From Flavobacterium okayamense (GTDB lineage Bacteria; Bacteroidota; Bacteroidia; Flavobacteriales; Flavobacteriaceae), in contig NZ_AP024749.1 in assembly GCF_019702945.1 (NCBI RefSeq), positions 1,364,001-1,428,000 on the forward strand: a DNA stretch of 64,000 bases. Reading direction: 5' to 3'. This document shows positions 52,426 to 62,328 of the stretch, piece after piece. How positions within the stretch are numbered: the first letter of the stretch is position 1; the number at the start of each line of letters is the position of its first letter. The position numbers and the translations under genes are program-made. The notes beneath the pieces are model-generated. The model was not told where the DNA came from, did not search any database, and worked only from the letters and a program-made list of their open reading frames with translations.

Positions 52426-53963
52426 TTCTTATCTTCAATTCTTATTTCTTTATCTTCAATTATTTTAGTTTGAATATTTTTTTGTTCAATTTTTGGAAGT
52501 GCGCCTGGAGCGATTGGAAGTCTTACATCTGCATTTTTAGATAAAACATTTCCATTGTTATCTTTTCTATCAATTCTTGTAGCTACAATTTGATAGCTAA
52601 AGTTTACATTGCTAGTTCCGTTTTGTAATTCTTTTACAGTAAAACCTTTTGCACTTTTGTTAGTTACAAATACGCCATTACAATCACCTTCTAATTGAAT
52701 GAAAACTTTAAGCGGGTGTTTTTCATTAACAACTATGTTTTTTGCTAAAATTGGATCAATTTCTATTTTAGCAACTCCATTGTTTAGCTTTCCAACTCCA
52801 TAATCTTGAAAAACAATTTCTGGTGATTCAGGAGCAAACATAACATGTTGTTTTTCATCAATTCCGTCTATTATGGTTGAAACAACTCCATTTCCTAAAA
52901 TTTTATAATTTGTACCTCCCCATCTAGCTCCAACATATGCAAAATCTCCAGTGTTTCCATTCCCATTATCATCTGGATTTGTATTTGGAGTTGAAGCAGT
53001 ATTATCTTGCCCACCTTCAAAGTAACCACCAAAATAAATATTGCCGCCTAAAAAATTACTGCCGCGACCAGCCAGAATAGCATGCGGACTATTCGCGTCG
53101 CTAGTAGCTAAGTTGTTATCCATATCGTAAGTAAAATAACCGCCATATCTTTGTGTAGCAGCTGTTCCTGTAGACATACCATAAACACCTATTTGTCCAG
53201 TTCCGGCAACTCCTTGTGCGTAACCCACTAAAGTAGAATAAGTTGTTCCATTTGCTAAACCAACAACTCCAGTTCCAGTGCTTCCTGCTGATTGACCTAC
53301 TGTGCCTACACCAGAAGTAGTGTTGCTATTGTAACCATAAGCACCCCAACCACCAGTGGCATTATTTGAGGCGTATAGTCCAACACCTCCAGTACCTTGA
53401 GATCTTGCATAAATACCCGTACCACCATCAATTGCTGAGTATCCAACTATTGCATCAATTGTGTTAACATTTGAGTAGGAAATAGTTTGAGCAAAAGTTT
53501 GTGGACCAATATTAATTCCAAATCTTCCAGAATTTTCAAAAGTAGCAACAACATTATTATTTGTTCTAAAGTCTAAACCAACATTATCGGTTGTTCCAAG
53601 AAAATTTGTTCCAGCCGTGGTACCCGAATTTCCTGTTAATGACCAATCTAATCCACCGGGAGAACCTGCAAAGGCTACCCATCTTGTTCCATTCCAATAG
53701 TATAACCCTGGGGCAACATTAGTTGGAGATACACCAGCAGTAGCGGTATTCCAAACAATAGTTCCAGCTGGAATAGCTCCACCTTGCGGGTTAACAACAG
53801 GAGCTTGTACATTTGTAGCTGATAAAGAAACTCTGGGAGGTACAAAACCGTTTGTACTTGAATTAACATCTAAAGCACCAGCAGGAGTAGTTGTTCCAAC
53901 TCCAACTTGAGCACTAGTAAATAAAGTTACACATAGTGCAATTGATAGGTATAAGTTTTTCAT
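52422..53963 (-). CDS. Secreted repeat-rich protein, VGVGTT family, member 1
   Basis: 513 residues. The signal peptide (IALCVTLFTSAQ) is followed by the flavobacterial start VGVGTTTPAGALDVNSSTNG and a YYWNGTRWVAFAGSPGGLDW strip, then a Gly/Thr/Ser-rich beta region (about 150-340), and a C-terminal domain with FIQLEGDCNGVFVTNKSAKG. The N-terminus and the C-terminal domain are shared with the neighbour at 54127. The middle looks like a beta-helix or fibre. It is likely a surface or secreted fibre-like protein; no T9SS tail is visible. Confidence 0.72.
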   Translation of the reverse strand: MKNLYLSIALCVTLFTSAQVGVGTTTPAGALDVNSSTNGFVPPRVSLSATNVQAPVVNPQGGAIPAGTIVWNTATAGVSPTNVAPGLYYWNGTRWVAFAGSPGGLDWSLTGNSGTTAGTNFLGTTDNVGLDFRTNNNVVATFENSGRFGINIGPQTFAQTISYSNVNTIDAIVGYSAIDGGTGIYARSQGTGGVGLYASNNATGGWGAYGYNSNTTSGVGTVGQSAGSTGTGVVGLANGTTYSTLVGYAQGVAGTGQIGVYGMSTGTAATQRYGGYFTYDMDNNLATSDANSPHAILAGRGSNFLGGNIYFGGYFEGGQDNTASTPNTNPDDNGNGNTGDFAYVGARWGGTNYKILGNGVVSTIIDGIDEKQHVMFAPESPEIVFQDYGVGKLNNGVAKIEIDPILAKNIVVNEKHPLKVFIQLEGDCNGVFVTNKSAKGFTVKELQNGTSNVNFSYQIVATRIDRKDNNGNVLSKNADVRLPIAPGALPKIEQKNIQTKIIEDKEIRIEDKN

Positions 53964-54070
53964 TAGTAAAAGGTTATGTTAATTTCACCTAAAATAAAAA
54001 TTAACATGTAATTTTTAATTAAAAACAGCTTAATATCGACAAAATGTTAAAAAAAATCGATATATAGCAT

Positions 54071-54103
54071 AAAAAAGACCTTTCTTTTAGAAAAGGTCTT
54101 TTT
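54071..54103 (-). terminator. Rho-independent terminator of the second VGVGTT gene
   Basis: AAAAAGACCTTT and AAAGGTCTTTTT pair on both strands around an eight-base loop, 24 bp after the stop codon of the gene that ends at 54127. Confidence 0.88.
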
Positions 54104-54126
54104 ATAAAAATATTTTATAAATCTTT

Positions 54127-55584
54127 TTAGTTTTTTAAACTTTTAGATATACCTGGTTTAGGGAAAGATAATCTCTCTGGTCCTACAGGGAATCTTAGCT
54201 CATCAAACTCAGAGGATACATTGCCATTTTTGTCTAATGCATCGGCTCTGTTTCCAATTATCTGCCAAGAAAATTTAATATTAGACTTGCCTTTATTTAA
54301 TTCAATTACAGTAAATCCTTTATTGGATTTTTCAGTTACATAAACTCCATTACAATCACCTTCTAATTGTATGAAAACTTTTACAGGTTTTTTATCTGAA
54401 ATGTTTTTTGATAAAACCTCATCAAGAACTATTGTTGCTCTACCATTAACAAGTTGTGCTTCACCAAAATCTTGAAATAATACTTCTGGAGCTTCTGTAC
54501 AAAACATAATTCTATTTTTTCCTTCATCATCTCTTACCATTGTTGACTTAGTACCTGCTGATAGAATACCGTAGTCAGCATTTGGTAGTGGTCCTGGTGG
54601 ATTATATCTTAAACCTATGTATGCATAATCATTTGTACTTTGATTACTATCAAAATATCCACCATAATAAACATCTGAATATGTTCCAGCTCCTCTACCA
54701 GCAATACTAGCTATAGATTGAACAGTATTACCAGTATCTGTTAAAGAAAAATATCCTCCTTGTCTAGCGTCGTTATTATTCGAAGGGTTTGTTGCAGTAC
54801 CCATTACACCTGCTTCTGTTCCTGTTCCTACAACACCTACGTTCCACCCTGGTTGAGTTGTAAAACCATTTCCAGCACCATCAAATGCGCCACCCGCATT
54901 CATATTCGTTCCAGTTGCATTAGTAGTATGTTGACCATAAACAGCAGCATTACTCTGACCTGAGGCATATCCATTAATTGGATAATCGTTTGCTGGTCCT
55001 ACTGATGTAAACATATCAATTGTAGGGAAAGGAGATGAAGCTCTAATGTGTACGTGATTTGTACTTGCGTCTACAAAAAACATCTCAGGTTCACCTATAC
55101 CTTCAACTCTGAAGTCATAGTTTTGAGAATCTTCATTCACAACAGTTTCAGTTGTTCCCATTCTTATTCTTTCTATGCTGTTTGCTCTTAAGATTAGAGG
55201 AACATTATCAGTAGTTCCTACATAATTTGTTGCTGGGTTAGTACCAGTGTTTCCTGAAAGAGACCAGTCTAAGCCTCCTGGAGAACCTGCAAGAGATATC
55301 CATCTGGTTCCGTCCCAATAATACATTCCAGGAATAACATTGTTAGGTATAGTCCCTGCTGTTGCAGTGTTCCAAACTAAAGTTCCAGCTACTAAAGCTC
55401 CTCCTTGTGGATTTACCACTGGAGCTGCAACATTTGTAGCAGTTAAAGCAACTCTAGGGGGTATTAAACCATTAGTAGTTGATTCAATATCAAGAGCACC
55501 TTTAGGTGCTGTTGTTCCCACACCAACTTGCGCAAAACAAGTTACGCTTAACAGTGTTAATAAACTTAAATAAATATTTTTCAT
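54127..55584 (-). CDS. Secreted repeat-rich protein, VGVGTT family, member 2
   Basis: 485 residues from ATG 55584; the frame opens at 55614, but the signal peptide (LSLLTLLSVTCFAQ) begins at 55584. The N-terminal VGVGTTAPKGALDIESTTNG, the YYWDGTRWISLAGSPGGLDW strip and the C-terminal VFIQLEGDCNGVYVTEKSNK domain are near copies of those in member 1, while the centre differs. This is a tandem duplication with a diverged middle. Its own promoter and terminator seem to be present, so the three genes are separate units. Confidence 0.72.
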   Translation of the reverse strand: MKNIYLSLLTLLSVTCFAQVGVGTTAPKGALDIESTTNGLIPPRVALTATNVAAPVVNPQGGALVAGTLVWNTATAGTIPNNVIPGMYYWDGTRWISLAGSPGGLDWSLSGNTGTNPATNYVGTTDNVPLILRANSIERIRMGTTETVVNEDSQNYDFRVEGIGEPEMFFVDASTNHVHIRASSPFPTIDMFTSVGPANDYPINGYASGQSNAAVYGQHTTNATGTNMNAGGAFDGAGNGFTTQPGWNVGVVGTGTEAGVMGTATNPSNNNDARQGGYFSLTDTGNTVQSIASIAGRGAGTYSDVYYGGYFDSNQSTNDYAYIGLRYNPPGPLPNADYGILSAGTKSTMVRDDEGKNRIMFCTEAPEVLFQDFGEAQLVNGRATIVLDEVLSKNISDKKPVKVFIQLEGDCNGVYVTEKSNKGFTVIELNKGKSNIKFSWQIIGNRADALDKNGNVSSEFDELRFPVGPERLSFPKPGISKSLKN

Positions 55585-55707
55585 TTTGAGTAGATATAGG
55601 TTATATGGGCGCAAATATATAATTATGTTATATAAATGGCAAAAAAAAATTTATTTATCTTGATTTTTAACATTTTGGCAAATTTCGATGGTTTTACAAC
55701 ATTAATA

Positions 55708-55735
55708 AAAAAAGCCTCTAATTAGAGGCTTTTTT
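55708..55735 (-). terminator. Rho-independent terminator of the S74-type gene
   Basis: AAAAAAGCCTCTAA and TTAGAGGCTTTTTT form a perfect stem, 19 bp after the stop codon at 55754. Confidence 0.88.
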
Positions 55736-55753
55736 GTAAAGTTTAAAAAAGGA

Positions 55754-57013
55754 TTATTTTTCTAAATTCTGAATTTTTAATTTTAATTCATCTATTTGAT
55801 CTTGTTGCTCTTGAATTGCTTTTATTAAAACAGGAACTAGATTAATGTATGAAACTTTAATTTCTTTTAATTCTTCTGTTTTAATTTCACCTTTTTCATT
55901 TTTCTTTTGATTATGCGTTTTAGTTGCTTCTGGGATAAATTGATTAACTTCTTGAGCAATTAATCCTATCTTTTGGTCTTGATAAGGATCGTCGATTAAT
56001 TTATAGGAAATTGTTTTTAATTTCATTAGTTCATTTAAACCATATTTCATTGGTTCTACTTCTTTTTTTGCACGTAAGTCAGATATGTTCCAATAATCAT
56101 CAGCATATATATCATCCCACATGTTTTCATATCCTAAATCATAAGTGATATGTGAGATTGGAGAAAAGTTGTCACTAATAAAAAGTTCTGCTTCACCGTC
56201 TACCAAATATTCTATTGAACCAAGTCCCATTGTTGTTCCTCTTGACGTTCCTCTATCAAAATCAGCAACATAATCTATTGTTGTAGAATAAAAAGATGTG
56301 TATGTAGAAAAAGAATTTCCATCGTCAAATAATGTTCCTGTAGAACCAAATATTACTGCATCTAGACTTGCATCTGAAAATAAAGCATTCGTTCTATTGT
56401 CTGATTCAATTCTAAAGTCATAATTTGTGCTTCCATCGTTTACAACAGTTTCTGTATTGTTCATTTTCACTCTCTCAACTCCATTAGTAGAAAATCCTAA
56501 AACATCTGAGCCTCCTTGGAAAACACCTGTATTTGCATCACCATTCCATGAGAATGCGGGTGTTCCAGCTGCACCAGAGTAATAAGATTGAATTTGACCA
56601 TTTGTATTAGAAATGTTCATTCTGTTTATTCCGTTTGTTTTGAACCTTAAATCTTGAGCATCTGTTGTTCCTATGAAATTTGTGCCTGCAGTTGTTCCAG
56701 AATTACCTGTTAAAGCCCAATCGTTACTTGCAGTATTAAGTCTAACCCATAATGTTCCATTCCAATAATAAAAACCTGGAGTTACTTGGTTGGGTCCTAC
56801 TGCAGAAGTATTTGTGTTGTAGACTAATTCAGAAGTTGTAGGTGTGATCACTGTAGCAACGTTTGTAGCTGATAACGATATTCTTGGAATAAGTAAACCA
56901 TCAGTATTTGAGGATACATCTAATGCACCCTGCGGGGCTGTAGTTCCAATACCAACTTGAGAAAAAATTAAACAACTGAAAAAGAGTAAGGTTAAAAGCA
57001 AAATTTTTTTCAT
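55754..57013 (-). CDS. Secreted VGVGTT protein with S74 tail-fibre chaperone domain
   Basis: 419 residues. The signal peptide (LLTLLFFSCLIFSQ) and VGIGTTAPQGALDVSSNTDG start are shared with the two neighbours. The C-terminal 110 residues are an S74/intramolecular chaperone domain: ISDLRAKKEVEPMKYGLNEL (Ser-Asp and Lys dyad region), QKIGLIAQEVNQFIPEATK, INLVPVLIKAIQEQQDQI and a coiled-coil end. In phage tail spikes this domain trimerises the fibre and then cuts itself off. The protein probably forms a secreted trimeric fibre. It is a Bacteroidota gene, not a prophage, since no phage genes surround it. Confidence 0.82.
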   Translation of the reverse strand: MKKILLLTLLFFSCLIFSQVGIGTTAPQGALDVSSNTDGLLIPRISLSATNVATVITPTTSELVYNTNTSAVGPNQVTPGFYYWNGTLWVRLNTASNDWALTGNSGTTAGTNFIGTTDAQDLRFKTNGINRMNISNTNGQIQSYYSGAAGTPAFSWNGDANTGVFQGGSDVLGFSTNGVERVKMNNTETVVNDGSTNYDFRIESDNRTNALFSDASLDAVIFGSTGTLFDDGNSFSTYTSFYSTTIDYVADFDRGTSRGTTMGLGSIEYLVDGEAELFISDNFSPISHITYDLGYENMWDDIYADDYWNISDLRAKKEVEPMKYGLNELMKLKTISYKLIDDPYQDQKIGLIAQEVNQFIPEATKTHNQKKNEKGEIKTEELKEIKVSYINLVPVLIKAIQEQQDQIDELKLKIQNLEK

Positions 57014-57186
57014 TTTTTTATAGTTTTTAGAGATTATGTAGAAATTTTGCTCAAAAATATAATTTACATTATATTATCCTTTATTTAATGTTAAAAAATC
57101 GACAATATGGAAATAAAATCGATTAGATGTACTTTTTGTCAGTTTTTTTTCGATAATTGTCTTTTAATCAGTTATTTGTTGGTTAT

Positions 57187-57217
57187 AAAAAAAGCCTTCA
57201 AAATTTTGAAGGCTTTT
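57187..57217 (-). terminator. Rho-independent terminator of the large adhesin gene
   Basis: AAAAGCCTTCAAAA and TTTTGAAGGCTTTT form a perfect stem between the S74-type gene and the end of the 1640-residue gene at 57239. Confidence 0.9.
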
Positions 57218-57238
57218 GTTTTTGAGTTGTTATTTAAT

Positions 57239-60200
57239 TTAAAAAATTGTTTTCTTGTAAATAACCTTATTGTTTTCAAGAGTAATTTCAAGAATTAACC
57301 CACTATTTGTTTTAAGTAATTCATTTAATTCAACTGTTTTATTTGAAATATTGGTTTTGTTTGTTAAAACTCTGCCAAGAATATCAAATACTTTAACTGA
57401 AATAATATTTTGATTGTTTGAATTTACAACTAAATTGTCAAAAGCAGAGACCCAAACGTTATTTTCATTATTAATAGTTTCTTCAGTACTTAATGAGTTT
57501 TTATAAATTAAATTAAATCTAGTATTGTTTTCACCTTGATTTGCATTAAATGTATAAGGCATGCTTCTCAAGTCGTGTATTATGTTTAATTCTAAATCTT
57601 GTATAAAGATTGCTTGATTTGTATTTTCAAATAATCCATCTAATGCTGCAATTCCAATTGAATAAATTCCTGTAGAAGGCACTTTGAATCCTAAAGGCAC
57701 AATATCATTTTCATCAAAAGGAGTAGGTCTACCTTGAATAGTAAATGTTTCGTCGCTAATTAATGAATATAGATTTAAATCAATTTTATTATCAGTTTTA
57801 GCATCAAACAATCTGTCTTTATCATAAGTGGCGTCACTTACGTAACCAACTAATGCTCTTGTAGAGTTATTGTTTGGTGCAATTATATCTAACCAAATCC
57901 TATGTTTTTCATTTGTTGAATTTTTAAAGAATTGACTATTATCGTAGGTGTTACTTCTAAAAGAATTTGTAAAATTTAAATTTTTAGTTGACGGACCGCC
58001 ATCTAACATTGATACAAAAAACCCTTGACCTGCCGCAATATATCCGTTAAACATACCAGGCCCAGATGATGTTCCAGTACTGTTGTAGGTAATGTAGTCA
58101 CCAACGGTATAGTTGTATACATAGCTTTCATAAAATGGGTCAACAGTTGCTGAACTTGGTAGTGTTCCATGTGTCCAAACTTTAATATAACCATCAATTG
58201 TTGTATTGGCAGTTAAGAAATCAATGGCATCGATAGAAGATGGGTAAGGATTTCCAACTAAATTCCAGTTGTCATCTAAATTTGTAGCAGGTGTACAAGT
58301 AGCACAAATTTGATAAGTTGCTCCAGAAGTATAACTACCTCTTGTAATTGGAATAGAGATATCTCCATTATTAGGTGTTCCTACGAATGTAGCAGTATAA
58401 TTTTGTAAAGTTGATGTGTAAGTGTTAGGGCCTCTAACTATATATCCTTTACCAACAGTCATAGCTTCATTTCCATTTACCCAATTACCTGCATTGCCGG
58501 TGCCATTTCCAGAAACAGTTGGTGTCCACTTCCAAATAAGACCAGTTGAAGTACCTGGAGAAATTGAGCTTGATAAGAATGAAGTTACAGGAGAAGACCA
58601 ATAAACATAATCAAGTTTTCTAATATTTACATCTCTATCCATAAGCATATTTCCAGCACCTGAATTCGCTATATTATTAGTTTGGATTAAACTAGCAGAA
58701 TTATCTAAAACTAATTCGCCTGTAGTGCTTATGTTAACCCAATCTGTTATACTTACCGAGTTATCTGAATTTACAGTTAAAGTTGCATCGTTTTGTATAC
58801 TCATATTTAAACCTAAGCCATTGTAACCTGTTCCTGAAATTACAGGGTCATTTGAAGTAGGTGGAATAACAACACAGTCTAAAGCAGTAGGTCTACCTGT
58901 AGGAGTCCAGTTATTGTTATTATTCCAATCATTATTAACTGTACCATTCCAAACTTTTGCTCCGTTTACAGTTACTGTAGTTTCATCAGTTTCTGTTAAA
59001 GTAGTGCCGTCACATAGAGTATAAGTGATTTCAGCTGTATATGTTGTAGTTGAACTTGGACAAACGTTTAATACAGGAGTGGTTCCAACAACTGGACCTG
59101 TAACACCTGATCCTTCATACCAAGTCAATGTTGCTATTGAGGTTCCGTTTGGAACGAATCGCCATGCTTCATTTGTTGTAGTCCAATCTGTATCTAGTCC
59201 GTTACGACCAGGAGGAACAGTTGCAAGAGTTCCAGTTGAATTTTGAATACCAACCACTGCATTTCCACCATTCCAAGTTCCATCAATTTCTTTATTCTCA
59301 ATATATACTTCAATAATATTTGAGTTTTCATATAAAACCATCATTCCAGTATATAAAATTGAATTGTTTGAAAACATAGGTACATCATGCCAAGATGCGA
59401 CTAGTGCTCTACATCCAGTTGGTAATGTAATTAATTCCCAACCAACTTCTCCGCCAACTCCAGGATCAATATCGTGGAAAACACCAAATATTGAATTTTC
59501 TACTAATCTTGGGTCTCCACTAATAGGAATATTATTGCTAAAACTATATCCACTAGATGTTCCTGCTAAAGCTGTATTGAAGGAAAGAATTCCATTAGAT
59601 CCTATAGTACATTGATTATAAGTGTTACCGTAGAAGCAAAAGTCAAAAGGTAAGTTAATAAGTGGCGACCAAACATCGTCTGTATTAACACTTACAGGAT
59701 TTGCTAAACCATCAAAAGCAAATGGTGGATTGTATAAAATTGGTTCAACTATATAATCAGTAGTTTCACCTAAATCAAGATAAGTTGCTTCTAAATCAAC
59801 ACAAGTTGAAGTATCGGTACAGTTGAAAGGAGCTGGATCAGCACCACTTAAACCGAGTCCTCCTGAAACAACATTAGGACATCCTGTAGCAACATCACTT
59901 ACGGACATTGTTACAAAAACACCTGTAGTAGAAGTAGCCGACTGACTGCTATTTGTACATGTAACTATTAATTGCCAATGAACATCTCCACTCGCAGGTG
60001 CGGTTGCAGTATAATCTGCATAACTAGTAGTAGAAGCACCAGCATTTGTCCAGGTTGAACCACCGTCAGTACTATATTGCCATTGATAGGTCATGTTCAA
60101 TGCTAGTGTCATTCCAGTTGCAGAAACTGTATAACTACTGCCAGGCCAACCTGTATTTGGATTGGTTGAAACTGTTCCTCCAGTTGGTGTGCCAGAGCAA

Positions 60201-62161
60201 GGTGTGTAGCAAGAACCGCTATATGTTACTGTTAGATTAAAACCAGAATAAGTAGTTGAACCATCAGAAGTGAATTCAACAGTAAGAGTTTGACCAGCTG
60301 CGCCAGTATAGTTTATAGTGCCACTGCCAGAATATGAGGCTAATAATGTGCCGCCTGTTCCAGAACCACTATAAATGTTGATATAGTCAAAACTACTTTC
60401 AGTACTGTAGCTTCCATTAATGTTAATTGTTGCGCCAACACCTGCATCTAGTATAGTATAACCATCTGAACTGTTTGAATAGTTGCTTGTAGATCCGCCA
60501 TTATCATAAAGCGCAATATTGGTTCCACAAGTTACGCTGTTGTTTCCAGATGCAGGAACGTTTATGGTATTAACGGACGTGAAACTTCCATTTGATGAGG
60601 TTGCACTTAAACCACTATTTGTACATGTAACTATAAGTTGCCATAAAACTGTTGTACCTAATGCTGGAGCAGTTGCTGTATAGTTTGAGTAAGAAGTTGT
60701 TGCTCCGCCTGCATTTGTCCATGTAGTTCCTCCGTTTGTACTATATTGCCATTGAAATGTTAGTCCTGTTACATTGCTTGTGAATCCAGTTGCTGAAACT
60801 ATGTAACTTGAACCAGGATTACCTGATCCAGGAGAAGTGGTTGCTGTACCTGCTACTGGTGTTCCTGAGCAAGGAGGGTCAGTAGAAACACATAAATCAA
60901 ATGTTGTGTTTTGTCCTGATGTGCTAGTCCAAGAATATACTTGAATATAATAAGTATTCCCTGGCGTAAGTCCAGTTACAGTACTTGTGTTAGGGTCAGA
61001 ACAAACTAAGGCAGTTCCTAAAGAACCACAACTTCCGCCGTAAACTGCATGGTATAAATCTGTTGTGCTTCCAGCTACATTTAATAGTTCAATATAATGA
61101 GTTGAAGCAGTTGCTACAAAACTATACCATACATCATCATCATCAGTACCTCCACAACCACTTCCAGTAACGCCTGAATCTGAAGCTCCAAAAATTGTTC
61201 CATTAACAGTTGAAGCACAAGTTCTTGTAGGATTTACTGGTACACTAATTGCGCCAGCACAATTGTCGTTTGAAATAGGAGCACTACAACTTCTAGATAT
61301 TGTAAAAGTGCCAGTAGTTGTTCCAGTATCTGAATAATGAGCAATATAAACGTAGTAAGTTACCCCATTAGTAGTGCTAAAAGTATGGCTTTCAGTTCCA
61401 CCCGTAAAACCTGAATCCCTACACGTAATGTTGGTTAAACTTCCACAACTACCAGATGATATTGACATTTCATGATCGAATCCAGAACCTGCAACTGAAG
61501 TAATGGTTGTTAATTGTCCATCTCCTACAAATGTATACCATGCGCCGTAATTACTCATTGTGCATCCACTTCCATGTGCAGTGCTTCCTGTAGATCCAAC
61601 TGTTGTGCCTGCTAAGTTTGAAGTGCCACAAGGGAGGCTGGTTGCTGTTGCACATGTGAAGTTAGTTAAAATTGTTGTGTCAAAGATACAAATGGTACCC
61701 GTCATATCGTTTGAGTTTGGTCCATTAGTTCTCATTAATCTTAATCGATATGTTGTATTCGGAGATACAGTTATGTTTGTAAGATTGGCATTCGCAGCAT
61801 TTGGTATTGTACAAGCTGAAGGGACTTCTGTAAGTGAACCACAAGCACCAGAGTATACTGCCAAGCCTAATCTTCTGTTAGATGTACCCTGAATACTTAT
61901 TGAAGTAGTGCTAGCGCCTGTAGTAAATGTATACCAACCATCTCTTAAAGATGTTCCACAAGAAACCGAAACTCCTGACTCAGTAAATGTGCCAGGAACA
62001 TTGTAATTTGTTGTGCTACATGATGCTCCAACAGTTAAAGTTGGTGTTGCTGCACAATTATTACTTTGAGAAAAACTATTAGTTGGAAATAGAGTAAAGA
62101 AAACCAATAGTGTACAACTATACCATAGATGGTTTAGTTTTAGAGTAGTTTTAGGTTGCAT
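57239..62161 (-). CDS. Giant T9SS-secreted adhesin-like protein
   Basis: 1640 residues. The signal peptide is followed by three pre-peptidase C-terminal-like beta domains (about 33-165, 170-295, 298-430; each with 'GSCGSL' and 'Y.v.v' strips), Ig-like units that each start CSGTP (about 432 and 655) around a CUB-like unit with SDGSTTYSGFNLTV, then a large beta region with an acidic DDVWSPLINLPFDFCFYGN strip, and a C-terminal T9SS type A sorting domain (VKVFDILGRVLTN ... NKVIYKKTIF). It should be secreted by T9SS and act at the surface. No peptidase site is seen. Confidence 0.85.
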   Translation of the reverse strand: MQPKTTLKLNHLWYSCTLLVFFTLFPTNSFSQSNNCAATPTLTVGASCSTTNYNVPGTFTESGVSVSCGTSLRDGWYTFTTGASTTSISIQGTSNRRLGLAVYSGACGSLTEVPSACTIPNAANANLTNITVSPNTTYRLRLMRTNGPNSNDMTGTICIFDTTILTNFTCATATSLPCGTSNLAGTTVGSTGSTAHGSGCTMSNYGAWYTFVGDGQLTTITSVAGSGFDHEMSISSGSCGSLTNITCRDSGFTGGTESHTFSTTNGVTYYVYIAHYSDTGTTTGTFTISRSCSAPISNDNCAGAISVPVNPTRTCASTVNGTIFGASDSGVTGSGCGGTDDDDVWYSFVATASTHYIELLNVAGSTTDLYHAVYGGSCGSLGTALVCSDPNTSTVTGLTPGNTYYIQVYSWTSTSGQNTTFDLCVSTDPPCSGTPVAGTATTSPGSGNPGSSYIVSATGFTSNVTGLTFQWQYSTNGGTTWTNAGGATTSYSNYTATAPALGTTVLWQLIVTCTNSGLSATSSNGSFTSVNTINVPASGNNSVTCGTNIALYDNGGSTSNYSNSSDGYTILDAGVGATININGSYSTESSFDYINIYSGSGTGGTLLASYSGSGTINYTGAAGQTLTVEFTSDGSTTYSGFNLTVTYSGSCYTPCSGTPTGGTVSTNPNTGWPGSSYTVSATGMTLALNMTYQWQYSTDGGSTWTNAGASTTSYADYTATAPASGDVHWQLIVTCTNSSQSATSTTGVFVTMSVSDVATGCPNVVSGGLGLSGADPAPFNCTDTSTCVDLEATYLDLGETTDYIVEPILYNPPFAFDGLANPVSVNTDDVWSPLINLPFDFCFYGNTYNQCTIGSNGILSFNTALAGTSSGYSFSNNIPISGDPRLVENSIFGVFHDIDPGVGGEVGWELITLPTGCRALVASWHDVPMFSNNSILYTGMMVLYENSNIIEVYIENKEIDGTWNGGNAVVGIQNSTGTLATVPPGRNGLDTDWTTTNEAWRFVPNGTSIATLTWYEGSGVTGPVVGTTPVLNVCPSSTTTYTAEITYTLCDGTTLTETDETTVTVNGAKVWNGTVNNDWNNNNNWTPTGRPTALDCVVIPPTSNDPVISGTGYNGLGLNMSIQNDATLTVNSDNSVSITDWVNISTTGELVLDNSASLIQTNNIANSGAGNMLMDRDVNIRKLDYVYWSSPVTSFLSSSISPGTSTGLIWKWTPTVSGNGTGNAGNWVNGNEAMTVGKGYIVRGPNTYTSTLQNYTATFVGTPNNGDISIPITRGSYTSGATYQICATCTPATNLDDNWNLVGNPYPSSIDAIDFLTANTTIDGYIKVWTHGTLPSSATVDPFYESYVYNYTVGDYITYNSTGTSSGPGMFNGYIAAGQGFFVSMLDGGPSTKNLNFTNSFRSNTYDNSQFFKNSTNEKHRIWLDIIAPNNNSTRALVGYVSDATYDKDRLFDAKTDNKIDLNLYSLISDETFTIQGRPTPFDENDIVPLGFKVPSTGIYSIGIAALDGLFENTNQAIFIQDLELNIIHDLRSMPYTFNANQGENNTRFNLIYKNSLSTEETINNENNVWVSAFDNLVVNSNNQNIISVKVFDILGRVLTNKTNISNKTVELNELLKTNSGLILEITLENNKVIYKKTIF

Positions 62162-62274
62162 TTTTATGAGTAATTTTTATTTATAGTTACGATTTGTTTA
62201 AATAAACGTTTACAAAAATATACTTTTTAGAGTTTTATGCAAATTTATTTACATAAAAAATAAATTTTGTCTAT

Positions 62275-62306
62275 AAAAAAAGTCGTACATTTTTGTACGA
62301 CTTTTT
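62275..62306 (-). terminator. Rho-independent terminator of the truncated T9SS gene
   Basis: AAAAAGTCGTACA and TGTACGACTTTTT pair perfectly around four T, 23 bp after the stop codon at 62329. Confidence 0.88.
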
Positions 62307-62328
62307 AAGTGTTTTTTGTAAAAATTGA

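Noticed and set aside
55754..57013. Prophage remnant suggested by a tail-fibre domain
   Set aside because: Signal peptide and start are flavobacterial, the neighbours are secreted paralogs, and no other phage genes are near.
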